A stretch of DNA of 38,622 nucleotides, taken from Pararhodobacter sp. Its GTDB lineage: Bacteria; Pseudomonadota; Alphaproteobacteria; Rhodobacterales; Rhodobacteraceae. This document shows, one piece after another, positions 24,470-30,798 of the stretch (within the stretch, counting starts at the first letter, position 1; each line of letters opens with the position of its first letter). The notes below the pieces were generated by a model that saw nothing but the letters and a program-made list of their open reading frames with translations, was not told where the DNA came from and made no database searches. The stretch covers positions 1 to 38,622 of the forward strand of contig JAFIED010000126.1 in the NCBI GenBank assembly GCA_020832805.1. Reading direction: 5' to 3'. The translations under genes were made by a program, and so were the position numbers.

Positions 24470-24873
24470 CGCTGAAGGTGCGCCGCCCGGCGCTGGCCGG
24501 GCGGCTGCGCGGGCCCATGCAGGGGCTGTCGATGCTGATCTTTGTGGCTTTCATTGTGGTAGCGCTGGCCGCGAACTGGGGGTTTTTCCTGAACCTTGCC
24601 GGCGCAGTGGCGGTGCTGGTCATCGTGCATAACGCCCTTGCCCTGACCGCCGGCAATCTGGTTGCGCGTGCCAGCCGCCTGAGTGCCTATGACCGCCGGT
24701 CACTGACCATAGAGACCGGCATTCAGAACTCTGGCCTTGGTCTGGTGTTGATCTTCGGTTTCTTTGGCGGGCTTGGCGGGATGGCGGTGGTGGCGGCGCT
24801 TTGGGGGATCTGGCACGCCATATCGGGTATCGTGCTGGCCAGCATCTGGCGGCAGTTTCCGGTGCGGCCATGA
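24466..24873 (+). CDS. bile acid:sodium symporter-family protein, C-terminal half
   Basis: 135 residues in the frame that continues the preceding transporter half. It begins MTLKVRRPALAGRLRGP, a basic cytoplasmic linker, then has the second repeat: helices around LIFVAFIVVALAANWGFF and VAVLVIVHNALALTAGNLVAR, the conserved RRSLTIETGIQNSGLGLVL crossover motif that binds sodium and substrate in this family, and two last helices. It ends SIWRQFPVRP and overlaps the next gene by ATGA. It cannot transport alone, so it must pair with the product of 23960-24469 or be the tail of a frameshifted single gene. No Shine-Dalgarno sequence precedes ATG 24466, so its translation would depend on coupling. Confidence 0.75.
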   Translation: MTLKVRRPALAGRLRGPMQGLSMLIFVAFIVVALAANWGFFLNLAGAVAVLVIVHNALALTAGNLVARASRLSAYDRRSLTIETGIQNSGLGLVLIFGFFGGLGGMAVVAALWGIWHAISGIVLASIWRQFPVRP

Positions 24874-25808
24874 GCGCCGTGCTGATCACCGGCGCGGGCG
24901 GGCATGTGGGGCGCGCCCTGACGGCCCATCTGGCGCGGCAGAGGGTGCCGGTTATCGCCACCGATCTGACGGCGCCCGCCGATCTGCCCCGGGGTGTGCG
25001 GTTTGAACGGCTTGATGTGACCGGCTCTGACCCGGGCCGGGTCATCGGTACGCATCGGCCTGATGTGGTGATCCACCTTGCCTCGGTGGTCACGCCGCCG
25101 CCGGGGTTCACCGATGCCATGGCCTATCGGGTGGATGTCACCGGCAGCCGCCACGTGCTGGACGCCTGCCTGCGGCACGGCGTGCGCCGGCTTGTCGTCA
25201 CCTCGTCCGGCGCGGCCTATGGGTATCACCCGGAAAACCTGCGCGGCCCTCTGGCCGAGGATGCCCCCCTGCGCGGCAATCGCAGCTTTGCCTATGCCTG
25301 GCATAAACGCCTGGTCGAAGAAATGCTGGCGGATGCCCGCGCTGATCACCCCGCGTTGCAGCAGGTGGTGCTGCGTGTCGGTACCGTGCTGGGCGCCGGG
25401 CTGGAGAACCAGATCACGGCGCTGTTTCACAAGCCGCGACCGCTGATGCTGACCGGCAGCGACAGCCCCTTTGTCTTTATCTGGGACCAGGACCTGGCTG
25501 CCATTCTGGCCCGTGCCGCGCAGGATGGCCCACCCGGCATCTACAACGTGGCGGGCGACGGCGCGCCGGGCATGGTGGAGCTGGCCCGGCACATGGGCAA
25601 GAGTGTCCGGCAGCTGCCACCGGGGCTGTTGCGCGCGGCCTTGACGCTGGCGCACCCCCTTGGGTTAAGCCGGTATGGGCCGCAGCAGATTGGTTTCCTG
25701 CAATATCGCCCGGTTCTGGACAACACGGCGTTGAAAACCGTCTTTGGCTATTCCCCGGGCCTGACCAGCATCGCGGCTTTTGACCGTTGGTGGCAGGCGG
25801 CGCAATGA
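24870..25808 (+). CDS. extended SDR: NAD-dependent epimerase/dehydratase-family protein
   Basis: 312 residues of the extended short-chain dehydrogenase family. The cofactor motif ITGAGGHVG (TGxxGxxG) starts at residue 7, the acidic residue after strand 2 (ATDL) favours NAD, and the catalytic pair is Tyr142-x3-Lys146 (FAYAWHKR) with a serine in TSSGAA. The region resembles nucleoside-sugar epimerase or 3-beta-hydroxysteroid dehydrogenase-type enzymes. ATG 24870 overlaps the transporter stop (ATGA); no longer start is needed. It acts in the cytoplasm, probably oxidising or reducing a hydroxyl/keto group on the substrate of the operon. The C-terminal part (about 230-312), PPGLLRAALTLAHPLGLSR, fits the substrate-binding domain. 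The exact reaction is not determinable. Confidence 0.87.
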   Translation: MSAVLITGAGGHVGRALTAHLARQRVPVIATDLTAPADLPRGVRFERLDVTGSDPGRVIGTHRPDVVIHLASVVTPPPGFTDAMAYRVDVTGSRHVLDACLRHGVRRLVVTSSGAAYGYHPENLRGPLAEDAPLRGNRSFAYAWHKRLVEEMLADARADHPALQQVVLRVGTVLGAGLENQITALFHKPRPLMLTGSDSPFVFIWDQDLAAILARAAQDGPPGIYNVAGDGAPGMVELARHMGKSVRQLPPGLLRAALTLAHPLGLSRYGPQQIGFLQYRPVLDNTALKTVFGYSPGLTSIAAFDRWWQAAQ

Positions 25809-26584
25809 CGCGGGTCGCGGTCGTTACCGGCGCTGCGGGCGGCCTGGGTCAGGCGCTTTGCGCGGGGTTGGTGGCGCAGGGCTGGCGGGTCTGGGCGCTG
25901 GACCTGCCCTCTGCGGCGCTGGATGGATTGGCTGCTGCGCAGGTAACGCCCCTGCCGCTCGATCTGACCGATGATGCCGCGGTCAGGCACGCGGCCCGCG
26001 CGATCACCGACGTTACTCCGGGCATTGACCTGGTCATTCACGCCGCCGGCATCACCCATATCCGCGCCTTTGCAGACAGCACGGTTGACAGCCACCGGCG
26101 CGTCATGGCGATCAACCATTTTGGCCCCGTGGCGCTGACCCTGCATCTGCTTGCGGCTGTCCGTCAGGCGCGCGGCATACATCTGGCGATCTCGTCGGTT
26201 GCGGGCTTTGCGCCGCTGCATCATCGCAGCGCCTATGCCGCCAGCAAGCACGCGCTGGAGGGGTTCTTCAAATCGTTGCGCAGCGAGGAGGCGGCGCATG
26301 GTGTCGCCTGCCTGATTGCATCGCCGTCCTTTGTGGCCACCAACACGGGTGCGGGGCAGGCGCAGGCCGATGGCACCGCCCGCCCCGGGGCCGCCGCCGA
26401 CGGCTTTGATGCCATGACGCCCGCGGCCGCAGCCCGTATCATCCTGCATGGTATTGACCGGCGGCAAGCCTTCATTCCGGTGGGGCGGGTGGCGTGGGCC
26501 AGTCACATGCTGGTCCGCTTCTGGCCTGCCTTGTACGAGCGGCTGATGCGCCGGCGCATTGCGGGCAACCGGCGAAATGCGTGA
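25805..26584 (+). CDS. classical SDR oxidoreductase
   Basis: 259-residue classical short-chain dehydrogenase. The nucleotide motif VTGAAGGLG (TGxxxGxG) is at residues 8-16, Asp38-type acidic end of strand 2 (ALDLPSA) indicates NAD(H) preference, and the catalytic residues Ser131, Tyr144 and Lys148 (ISSVAGF and SAYAASK) are at the normal 12-residue spacing. The start ATG 25805 overlaps the previous stop (ATGA). It is the last gene of the FMO/BASS/SDR operon and most likely acts on an alcohol or ketone produced there. Its C-terminal region with a hydrophobic segment near HMLVRFWPALYERL could associate with the membrane. The stretch after its stop contains an EcfG-like promoter rather than an operon terminator of its own. 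Confidence 0.9.
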   Translation: MTRVAVVTGAAGGLGQALCAGLVAQGWRVWALDLPSAALDGLAAAQVTPLPLDLTDDAAVRHAARAITDVTPGIDLVIHAAGITHIRAFADSTVDSHRRVMAINHFGPVALTLHLLAAVRQARGIHLAISSVAGFAPLHHRSAYAASKHALEGFFKSLRSEEAAHGVACLIASPSFVATNTGAGQAQADGTARPGAAADGFDAMTPAAAARIILHGIDRRQAFIPVGRVAWASHMLVRFWPALYERLMRRRIAGNRRNA

Positions 26585-26600
26585 CAGACCAGCCGGTGCG

Positions 26601-26625
26601 GGAACCAAACCGGTTGGCAGGCGTT
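26601..26625 (+). promoter_or_regulatory. EcfG-type promoter for a small RNA
   Basis: GGAAC (26601-26605), 16-bp spacer, CGTT (26622-26625). This matches the EcfG (general stress response) consensus in the form established in alphaproteobacteria, GGAAC-N16/17-CGTT. It lies 17 bp after the SDR gene stop. No ORF with a ribosome site starts within the next 100 bp, and a strong terminator follows at 26705. Transcription would start near 26631. Confidence 0.72.
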
Positions 26626-26630
26626 TGTCT

Positions 26631-26741
26631 GGTATCTGTCCTCCCTCGTTGCCCTGCGCGCCTTTGCTCCCTCAAGTCCCGCGCAGGGCAGGCTTCTTTC
26701 CTTCAGGCGCCGTCACTGATCAACAGTGCGGCGCCTTTTTT
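26631..26741 (+). ncRNA. predicted EcfG-dependent trans-acting small RNA, about 110 nt
   Basis: Layout of the predicted transcript: a short 5' single-stranded segment holding UCCUCCCUC (26638-26646), a 10-bp perfect stem GCCCUGCGCG/CGCGCAGGGC (26651-26660 with 26680-26689), a 19-nt loop containing GCUCCCUCAAG (26661-26679), a pyrimidine-rich linker CUUCUUUCCUUC, and a terminator stem with six U. C-rich segments of the form CCUCCCU can pair with ribosome-binding sites. This is the feature of several alphaproteobacterial small RNAs, and of the EcfG (SigT)-dependent GsrN of Caulobacter, which has a C-rich loop. Homology to GsrN is not claimed. The 5' end (about 26631) is inferred from the promoter. 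No plausible coding frame with a ribosome site is found in it. Confidence 0.62.
26705..26741 (+). terminator. strong intrinsic terminator
   Basis: AGGCGCCG-T-CACTG pairs with CAGTG-CGGCGCCT across a 5-nt loop (26719-26723), with one bulged T, and is followed by six T (26736-26741). The 13-bp GC-rich stem and U-tract make it a very strong terminator. It ends the predicted small RNA and would also end read-through from the SDR operon. Confidence 0.85.
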
Positions 26742-26895
26742 CCTGCAGAGTCGATGAGTTGACCAGAAAACCGAACGGGCAGCGGCGATCAGCGCGCCTG
26801 CCGCCAGGATAGCCGGAAACCCATGCCGGGCCGGCTTGACTTTCCTGCTGCCCTGCCGAATGCTTGCTACCAGCGGTTGTCGTGGCGAGGAGAGC

Positions 26896-27414
26896 ATGAC
26901 CGATGTTGCTGCGCTCGAGCTTGATCTCGACCGCGATCTTTTTCTGCGTGAACTGCTGCGCCAGCTTGCCGGCGCGCTTCAGGATGTCGTGGGCCTGGAC
27001 GAGGCCGAAGGCTATGTCAGTACGGTAGGCCGCGCCATCGGGGGCATGCTGGATGAAAAGTACCGACAGGCGCTGAAAACCGACAGGCTGGACAAGGATC
27101 AGATCGCTGCGGTGCTGGTTGATCTGAAGCGACGTATCAAGGGCGGGTTCCGAATCGAGTCGGTCAACGGTGGGCGGATCGTGCTGGTCAATTCTGCGTG
27201 CCCCTTTGGCGAAAAGGTCCTCGACCGCCCATCGCTGTGCATGATGACCATGAACGTCTTTGGCCTGATAGCAGGCGAGAACAGCGGCCACGCCCGCGTT
27301 GCGATCACCGAGGCTATCGCCACAGGGGCGCCGGGATGCCGGGTGGTGGTAGACGTGCAGCCCACAGGCGATACGCCAGAGGGCGCGCGCGATTTCTTTC
27401 GCGCGGACTTGTGA
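26896..27414 (+). CDS. MetOD1-domain (methanogen output domain 1) regulatory protein
   Basis: 172-residue soluble protein. From about residue 45 it fits the MetOD1 family of small signalling domains: a helical N-terminal part (LFLRELLRQLAGALQDVVG) then a domain with three cysteines, Cys102 in SACPFG, Cys115 in SLCMMT and Cys148 in APGCRVVV. The CPFG and LC pattern is the family hallmark. Cysteines at these places could bind a metal or sense redox state. ATG 26896 follows GAGGAGAGC, and a longer start adds hydrophobic junk. Its stop overlaps the following histidine kinase by GTGA, so the two form a pair. I infer that it is the input or modulator module of that kinase. Confidence 0.72.
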   Translation: MTDVAALELDLDRDLFLRELLRQLAGALQDVVGLDEAEGYVSTVGRAIGGMLDEKYRQALKTDRLDKDQIAAVLVDLKRRIKGGFRIESVNGGRIVLVNSACPFGEKVLDRPSLCMMTMNVFGLIAGENSGHARVAITEAIATGAPGCRVVVDVQPTGDTPEGARDFFRADL

Positions 27415-28544
27415 GCGATGCATCGCCAATGACCGGGAAAACGGTTCACGCACAGATATCTCTTGATTTCCTGAGCGACCCCGCGTTGCTGTTGAACCGC
27501 GATGGCACCATCGTACAGACCAATACCCAGGCGCGGCGTCTGCTGGGCGATGGTCTGATCGGCCGCCCCCTGGCCGCATTGCTGGACGACACGCCGGAAA
27601 GGCTGCGCGGGATCATCGACGCCGCCGCCAGATCGACCGCCCCGATGATGAGCGCGCTGACCCTGCACGGGCCAGAGCACGGGCCAGAGCAAGGGCCACA
27701 GAGCGGGCCGGGGCAGGCGCACGGGGGCACGCGCAGGCAGGTCAGGTTGGCCCGGATAACGCGTGACCCTGTGGCCGATCCACTGATCGTGTTGCTGTTT
27801 GCCGGCGCCAGCGGCGCACGCTTTTCGAAACTGCGTGAAGACCTGCGTCAGGCCGAATCGCTGTTGCGTGAGAGGATGGTGGAAAAAGCGGAACTGCATG
27901 CGGCGCTGGAGCAAAACCGTCTGCTGTACAGAGAGTTGCAGCACAGGCTGAAGAACAACATCCACCTGATCGGGGCCTTGCTGCGCTTGTCGGCCCGTGA
28001 TCAGGACAGCCCCGAGGTGGGCGTTGTGATTGACGGTGCGATGCGACGTATTCAGGCGATGGGCCGCACGCAGGAAGCGATCTACGAAGCGCGCAGCCTG
28101 AACACGCTTGATGCAAGACCATTCATCGAAAGAATCCTGCGCGGCCTGACGCATTCGCTCATGCCGCACGGCCGGATCGATGCGCAACTGGATGATGTCA
28201 TCATCCAAGCCGATGCCGCCCATAATCTGGCGCTGATCGTTAATGAACTGGCGACGAACGCCATGAAATACGGCCGTCAGGATGCAGACGCCCTGCTGTC
28301 GGTCGCGTTACGCCATGATCCCGCCAGCGATACCATGATACTGGAAATCGCAGACAACGGGCCGGGCTTTGATCCGGCCACGGTTCAGCGCTCGTCCGGG
28401 CTGGCGCTGTGCGAAGCCCTGGTAAGCCAGCTTGATGGTCACATGCAGCATTGTGATACGCCGCAAGGTGGCAGTTGCTGGCGCGTTCATCTGCCGGGCG
28501 AAAGCTGTATCGCCGCCCCGCCGGACCTTGCGCCTACCGGGTGA
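27411..28544 (+). CDS. HisKA_2 sensor histidine kinase with PAS domain
   Basis: 377 residues from a GTG that overlaps the previous stop (GTGA); an ATG at 27429 is an alternative start. A PAS domain occupies about residues 15-145 (SLDFLSDPALLLNRDGTIVQTN). It contains a glycine-proline repeat linker (HGPEHGPEQGPQSGP, about 85-98), which is unusual within a PAS fold. The dimerisation/phosphoacceptor helix has His178 in ELQHRLKNN, the HisKA_2 form found in kinases of the general stress response. The ATPase domain is complete: NELATNAMKYG (N box), Asp315 in ADNGPGFD (G1), and SGLALCEALVSQLDG. No membrane segments are visible, so it is cytoplasmic. It probably phosphorylates PhyR or a single-domain receiver, since no partner regulator is adjacent. 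Confidence 0.87.
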   Translation: MSDASPMTGKTVHAQISLDFLSDPALLLNRDGTIVQTNTQARRLLGDGLIGRPLAALLDDTPERLRGIIDAAARSTAPMMSALTLHGPEHGPEQGPQSGPGQAHGGTRRQVRLARITRDPVADPLIVLLFAGASGARFSKLREDLRQAESLLRERMVEKAELHAALEQNRLLYRELQHRLKNNIHLIGALLRLSARDQDSPEVGVVIDGAMRRIQAMGRTQEAIYEARSLNTLDARPFIERILRGLTHSLMPHGRIDAQLDDVIIQADAAHNLALIVNELATNAMKYGRQDADALLSVALRHDPASDTMILEIADNGPGFDPATVQRSSGLALCEALVSQLDGHMQHCDTPQGGSCWRVHLPGESCIAAPPDLAPTG

Positions 28545-28566
28545 CAGGGCGGGGCTGACGACCGGG

Positions 28567-29049
28567 TCACCCTTTCGGCGGTGCGTGGCGGTCCAGCAGG
28601 TCGATCAGTGCCTGACGATCATCGCCGAGCTGGCGGCGCTGCTCGGGGTCGGTGCTGGCGGCGATGGCTTCGACATAGGCTTCAAGCACATGTTTTTCGC
28701 CCTCTACCAGCGCGTCCATGATGTTTGACGAAATCTCGTCGAACCAGGAACGCACGGTTACCACGGCACTGTTGACTGTGCCGAAAATCGATCCGGCGTT
28801 GCCCGCGTCTTGCGACGCGTCATGGCCCAGGGTCTGCAACATGCCTGCGACGGCGGCACTTTGGCGGATATGCAACTGTCGAAAGGCAGCGGCGATGGGC
28901 CGGAAGTCGGGTTCTGCCTTTTCCAGCACTGTATCAAGGCCGTGGATCGTGTCTGCAAGGCGTGTGTTCAGCTCTTCCAGCGCCTTGGTTTCGGCTGCGG
29001 GCCAGTCGGCATCAAGCCGGGCTGCCTGGCCTTGTTTGAGATCGGTCAT
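28567..29049 (-). CDS. PA2169-type four-helix-bundle protein (DUF2383)
   Basis: 160-residue soluble protein, predicted almost wholly helical, of the ferritin-like DUF2383 family. It begins MTDLKQGQ and has the ALEELNTRLADTIHGLDTVLEKA and FRQLHIRQSAAVAGMLQTLG helices, a GTVNSAVVTVRSWF turn, and the GEKHVLEAYVEAIAAS helix. Members often lie near stress and spore-coat-like genes and some carry a di-iron site. Here His and Glu residues in helices 2 and 4 could serve, but the ligand set cannot be confirmed. ATG 29049 with AGGAC is used; a start 15 bp upstream is also open. It lies downstream of the DUF1328 gene on the same strand, which has an EcfG-type promoter, so it is probably in the stress regulon. 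Confidence 0.83.
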   Translation of the reverse strand: MTDLKQGQAARLDADWPAAETKALEELNTRLADTIHGLDTVLEKAEPDFRPIAAAFRQLHIRQSAAVAGMLQTLGHDASQDAGNAGSIFGTVNSAVVTVRSWFDEISSNIMDALVEGEKHVLEAYVEAIAASTDPEQRRQLGDDRQALIDLLDRHAPPKG

Positions 29050-29092
29050 GGGTTTGTCCTGCATCTTCTGGGTGGGTCAGAGGTTTTGAACG

Positions 29093-29122
29093 ACCGGGCA
29101 GCGCCGTATCGCGCTGCCCGGT
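29093..29122. repeat. 12-bp perfect inverted repeat between DUF1328 and DUF2383 genes
   Basis: ACCGGGCAGCGC (29093-29104) pairs with GCGCTGCCCGGT (29111-29122) around a 6-nt loop. There is no T-run on either side, so it is not a classical terminator. It may be a processing or partial-termination hairpin that sets different amounts of the two neighbouring messages. Confidence 0.6.
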
Positions 29123-29131
29123 GGGAGGCGG

Positions 29132-29305
29132 CTACATCGGGGGCTGTCCCCTGATCGCGCGGGCCACCATGGCCACGACGAACAGGATCAGGAAGATCAC
29201 GAACAGTATCTGCGCGATCGACGATGCCGTACCGGCGATGCCGGTAAAACCAAGCGCCGCTGCAATCAGCGCAACGATAAGGAAGGTCAGTGCCCAACCC
29301 AGCAT
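29132..29305 (-). CDS. DUF1328 small membrane protein
   Basis: 57 residues with two hydrophobic helices ([17 protein letters not shown] and [18 protein letters not shown]) joined by a TGIAGTASS turn. This is the YtjA/DUF1328 family, full length. The start ATG 29305 follows a strong AAAGGAG; the open frame upstream is not conserved. Function of the family is unknown, but members are often induced by stress. An EcfG-like promoter (29346-29371, minus strand) precedes it by about 40 bp. It is probably co-transcribed with the DUF2383 gene downstream, with a hairpin between them. Confidence 0.87.
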   Translation of the reverse strand: MLGWALTFLIVALIAAALGFTGIAGTASSIAQILFVIFLILFVVAMVARAIRGQPPM

Positions 29306-29345
29306 GGGGGGTCTCCTTTCACGATGTTTCGGTATTTGGTCAGTG

Positions 29346-29371
29346 AACGCCTTCCGCAGCGCATGGGTTCC
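29346..29371 (-). promoter_or_regulatory. EcfG-type promoter for DUF1328/DUF2383 genes
   Basis: On the minus strand GGAAC (29371-29367), a 17-bp spacer and CGTT (29349-29346). The predicted start lies about 30-35 nt before the DUF1328 ribosome site. It is divergent from the EcfG-like promoter at 29385-29410. Confidence 0.65.
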
Positions 29372-29384
29372 TGGCACGAGAGCC

Positions 29385-29410
29385 GGAACCGCGCCGTGCA
29401 TTCATGCGTT
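29385..29410 (+). promoter_or_regulatory. EcfG-type promoter for a 90-residue membrane protein
   Basis: GGAAC (29385-29389), a 17-bp spacer, CGTT (29407-29410). The next plus-strand gene starts at 29515, giving a leader of about 95-100 nt. The spacing is at the upper end of the EcfG range, so this is a slightly weaker match than those with 16 bp. Confidence 0.55.
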
Positions 29411-29514
29411 GGTTCTGTTGTCGGGGCGTTCTGATGCGCCCTGCAGGCACGCGACTGGCATCGGCATGACGACGCATGTCGCAGCCAGTAGCGCCAGAAG
29501 CGAAAGGAAATGTC

Positions 29515-29787
29515 ATGTCAGCACCCGACACCAATCTGCAAAAGCAGAAGCGGCGTCATTGGGGCCCTCTTCTGGGTATCGCCGCCGTTCTGGTACTCGT
29601 TGCGGTCTTGTTCTTTGCCTATCTGGGCTATTCGGCCGATACCGACACACCAGAGCAACAGCCCGCTGCGGGCCAAGTAGACCCCGAAGTGGGGCAGCCA
29701 GCCGAAGGAACGCCGGCAACGCCGCTGACGACGCCCGATGGCGCGCCGCAAGTGATCGAGCCTGATCAGGCCCCTGCGGAGCAGTAG
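29515..29787 (+). CDS. small single-pass membrane protein with Pro/acidic tail, unknown
   Basis: 90 residues. A basic N-terminus (LQKQKRRH) is followed by one strong hydrophobic segment (LLGIAAVLVLVAVLFFAYL), then a tail rich in Pro, Gln, Asp and Glu (TPEQQPAAGQ... to APAEQ), so the tail is probably periplasmic. ATG 29515 has AAAGGAAATG upstream; the frame upstream lacks conservation. I do not recognise a named family. The EcfG-like promoter at 29385 and position between stress genes suggest a role in the general stress response. The message ends in a bidirectional terminator at 29858. Confidence 0.7.
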   Translation: MSAPDTNLQKQKRRHWGPLLGIAAVLVLVAVLFFAYLGYSADTDTPEQQPAAGQVDPEVGQPAEGTPATPLTTPDGAPQVIEPDQAPAEQ

Positions 29788-29857
29788 GAAAACGCCGTTG
29801 GCCCGCGATGTCTCGCGGGCCGATCCGGGTGAACGACCCTGAACCGGCCAGCATGGA

Positions 29858-29887
29858 AAAAGGCCCCGGCAACGGCCGGGGCCTTTT
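29858..29887. terminator. bidirectional intrinsic terminator
   Basis: AAAAGGCCCCGGC (29858-29870) pairs perfectly with GCCGGGGCCTTTT (29875-29887) around a 4-nt loop. The A-run and T-run allow termination in both directions, separating the 90-residue protein gene (plus) from phyR (minus), whose stop is at 29906. Confidence 0.85.
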
Positions 29888-29905
29888 CATTCGGCAGCCT
29901 GTTTC

Positions 29906-30775
29906 CTAGCTCATAAGTGTTTCGGTCGAGGCAAAGAACATAGCCTGCGACACCGCCGAGCGTACCTGTTCGGGCGAAAACGGCTTGGTAATCAGGAAGG
30001 CCGGCTCTGGCCGCTCGCCGGTCAGCAACCGGTCGGGGAAGGCGGTGATGAAGATCACGGGCACGTCACCCAACTCACCCATCAGGTGCCGCACGGCATC
30101 GATACCGGACGAATTATCGGCCAACTGGATATCGGCCAGGATCAGATCAGGGCGTTTTTCCAGACCCAGTTTTATCGCCTGATCCCGCGTGCGGGCAATC
30201 CCCGTCACATCATGGCCCATGTCGTTGACAATATTGCGGATGTCCAGCGCGATCAACGGCTCGTCCTCGATGACCATCACCTTGCCGCGGATGCTGGCCT
30301 CCATTTCGCGGTAGGCGATGGCGATCAGATCCTGCGCCTCGGATGCGTCGATCTGCATGATGCGGCCTATCTCATCATGCGCGAACTCTTCGATCGTGCG
30401 CAGCAGCAGCGCTTCGCGGGTATTTGGTGTCAGGCGGGCAAGATGTGCCTGCGCGCGCGCCTCAAGCCCGATGCCGGGATCGTCGGAGATGCCATCTTGC
30501 GCGATGGGGGCGCCAGAACTTTGCCAGACCGCATGAAAGGCCGCAAAAAGTGCGATCTTCAGATCGTCATCCCGGGCAAGCAACGATCGGTCGTTGACCA
30601 TGGCCTCCAGTGTTGCGGCGGCGTAGCGGTCGCCGGTTTCCTGGCTGCCTGTCAGGGCGCGCGCATACCGGCGCAGATAGGGCAGGTCGGCGGCGATGCG
30701 CATGGCTGTGCTGTCCGGCACACTGGATTGCCGCGGCGCCGGGTTGCCCTGCGTGGAACGCTCAAGATCAGTCAT
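29906..30775 (-). CDS. phyR: PhyR anti-anti-sigma response regulator
   Basis: 289 residues with the diagnostic PhyR architecture: an N-terminal sigma-factor-like domain (about 25-155, including YLRRYARALTGSQETGDRYAA and the sigma4-like LLRTIEEFAHDEIGRIMQ) and a C-terminal receiver. In the receiver the acidic pocket is Glu170-Asp171, the phosphoacceptor is Asp215 (LILADIQ), and Thr244 (FITAF) and Lys264 (ITKPF) complete it. When phosphorylated, the sigma-like domain takes NepR away from EcfG. ATG 30775 has a distant GGAG; an in-frame ATG at 30703 would give a shorter, more typical N-terminus. It is divergent from nepR-ecfG and reads from the minus-strand face of the palindromic EcfG promoter at 30799-30830, so it autoregulates through EcfG. 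Confidence 0.96.
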   Translation of the reverse strand: MTDLERSTQGNPAPRQSSVPDSTAMRIAADLPYLRRYARALTGSQETGDRYAAATLEAMVNDRSLLARDDDLKIALFAAFHAVWQSSGAPIAQDGISDDPGIGLEARAQAHLARLTPNTREALLLRTIEEFAHDEIGRIMQIDASEAQDLIAIAYREMEASIRGKVMVIEDEPLIALDIRNIVNDMGHDVTGIARTRDQAIKLGLEKRPDLILADIQLADNSSGIDAVRHLMGELGDVPVIFITAFPDRLLTGERPEPAFLITKPFSPEQVRSAVSQAMFFASTETLMS

Positions 30776-30798
30776 TGTGTTTTTTCTCCGGTGTCTCT

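Noticed and set aside
24455-24475. Programmed -1 ribosomal frameshift in the BASS gene
   Set aside because: No slippery heptamer (X XXY YYZ) or downstream pseudoknot is visible; mutation, read error or ATGA coupling explain the split better.
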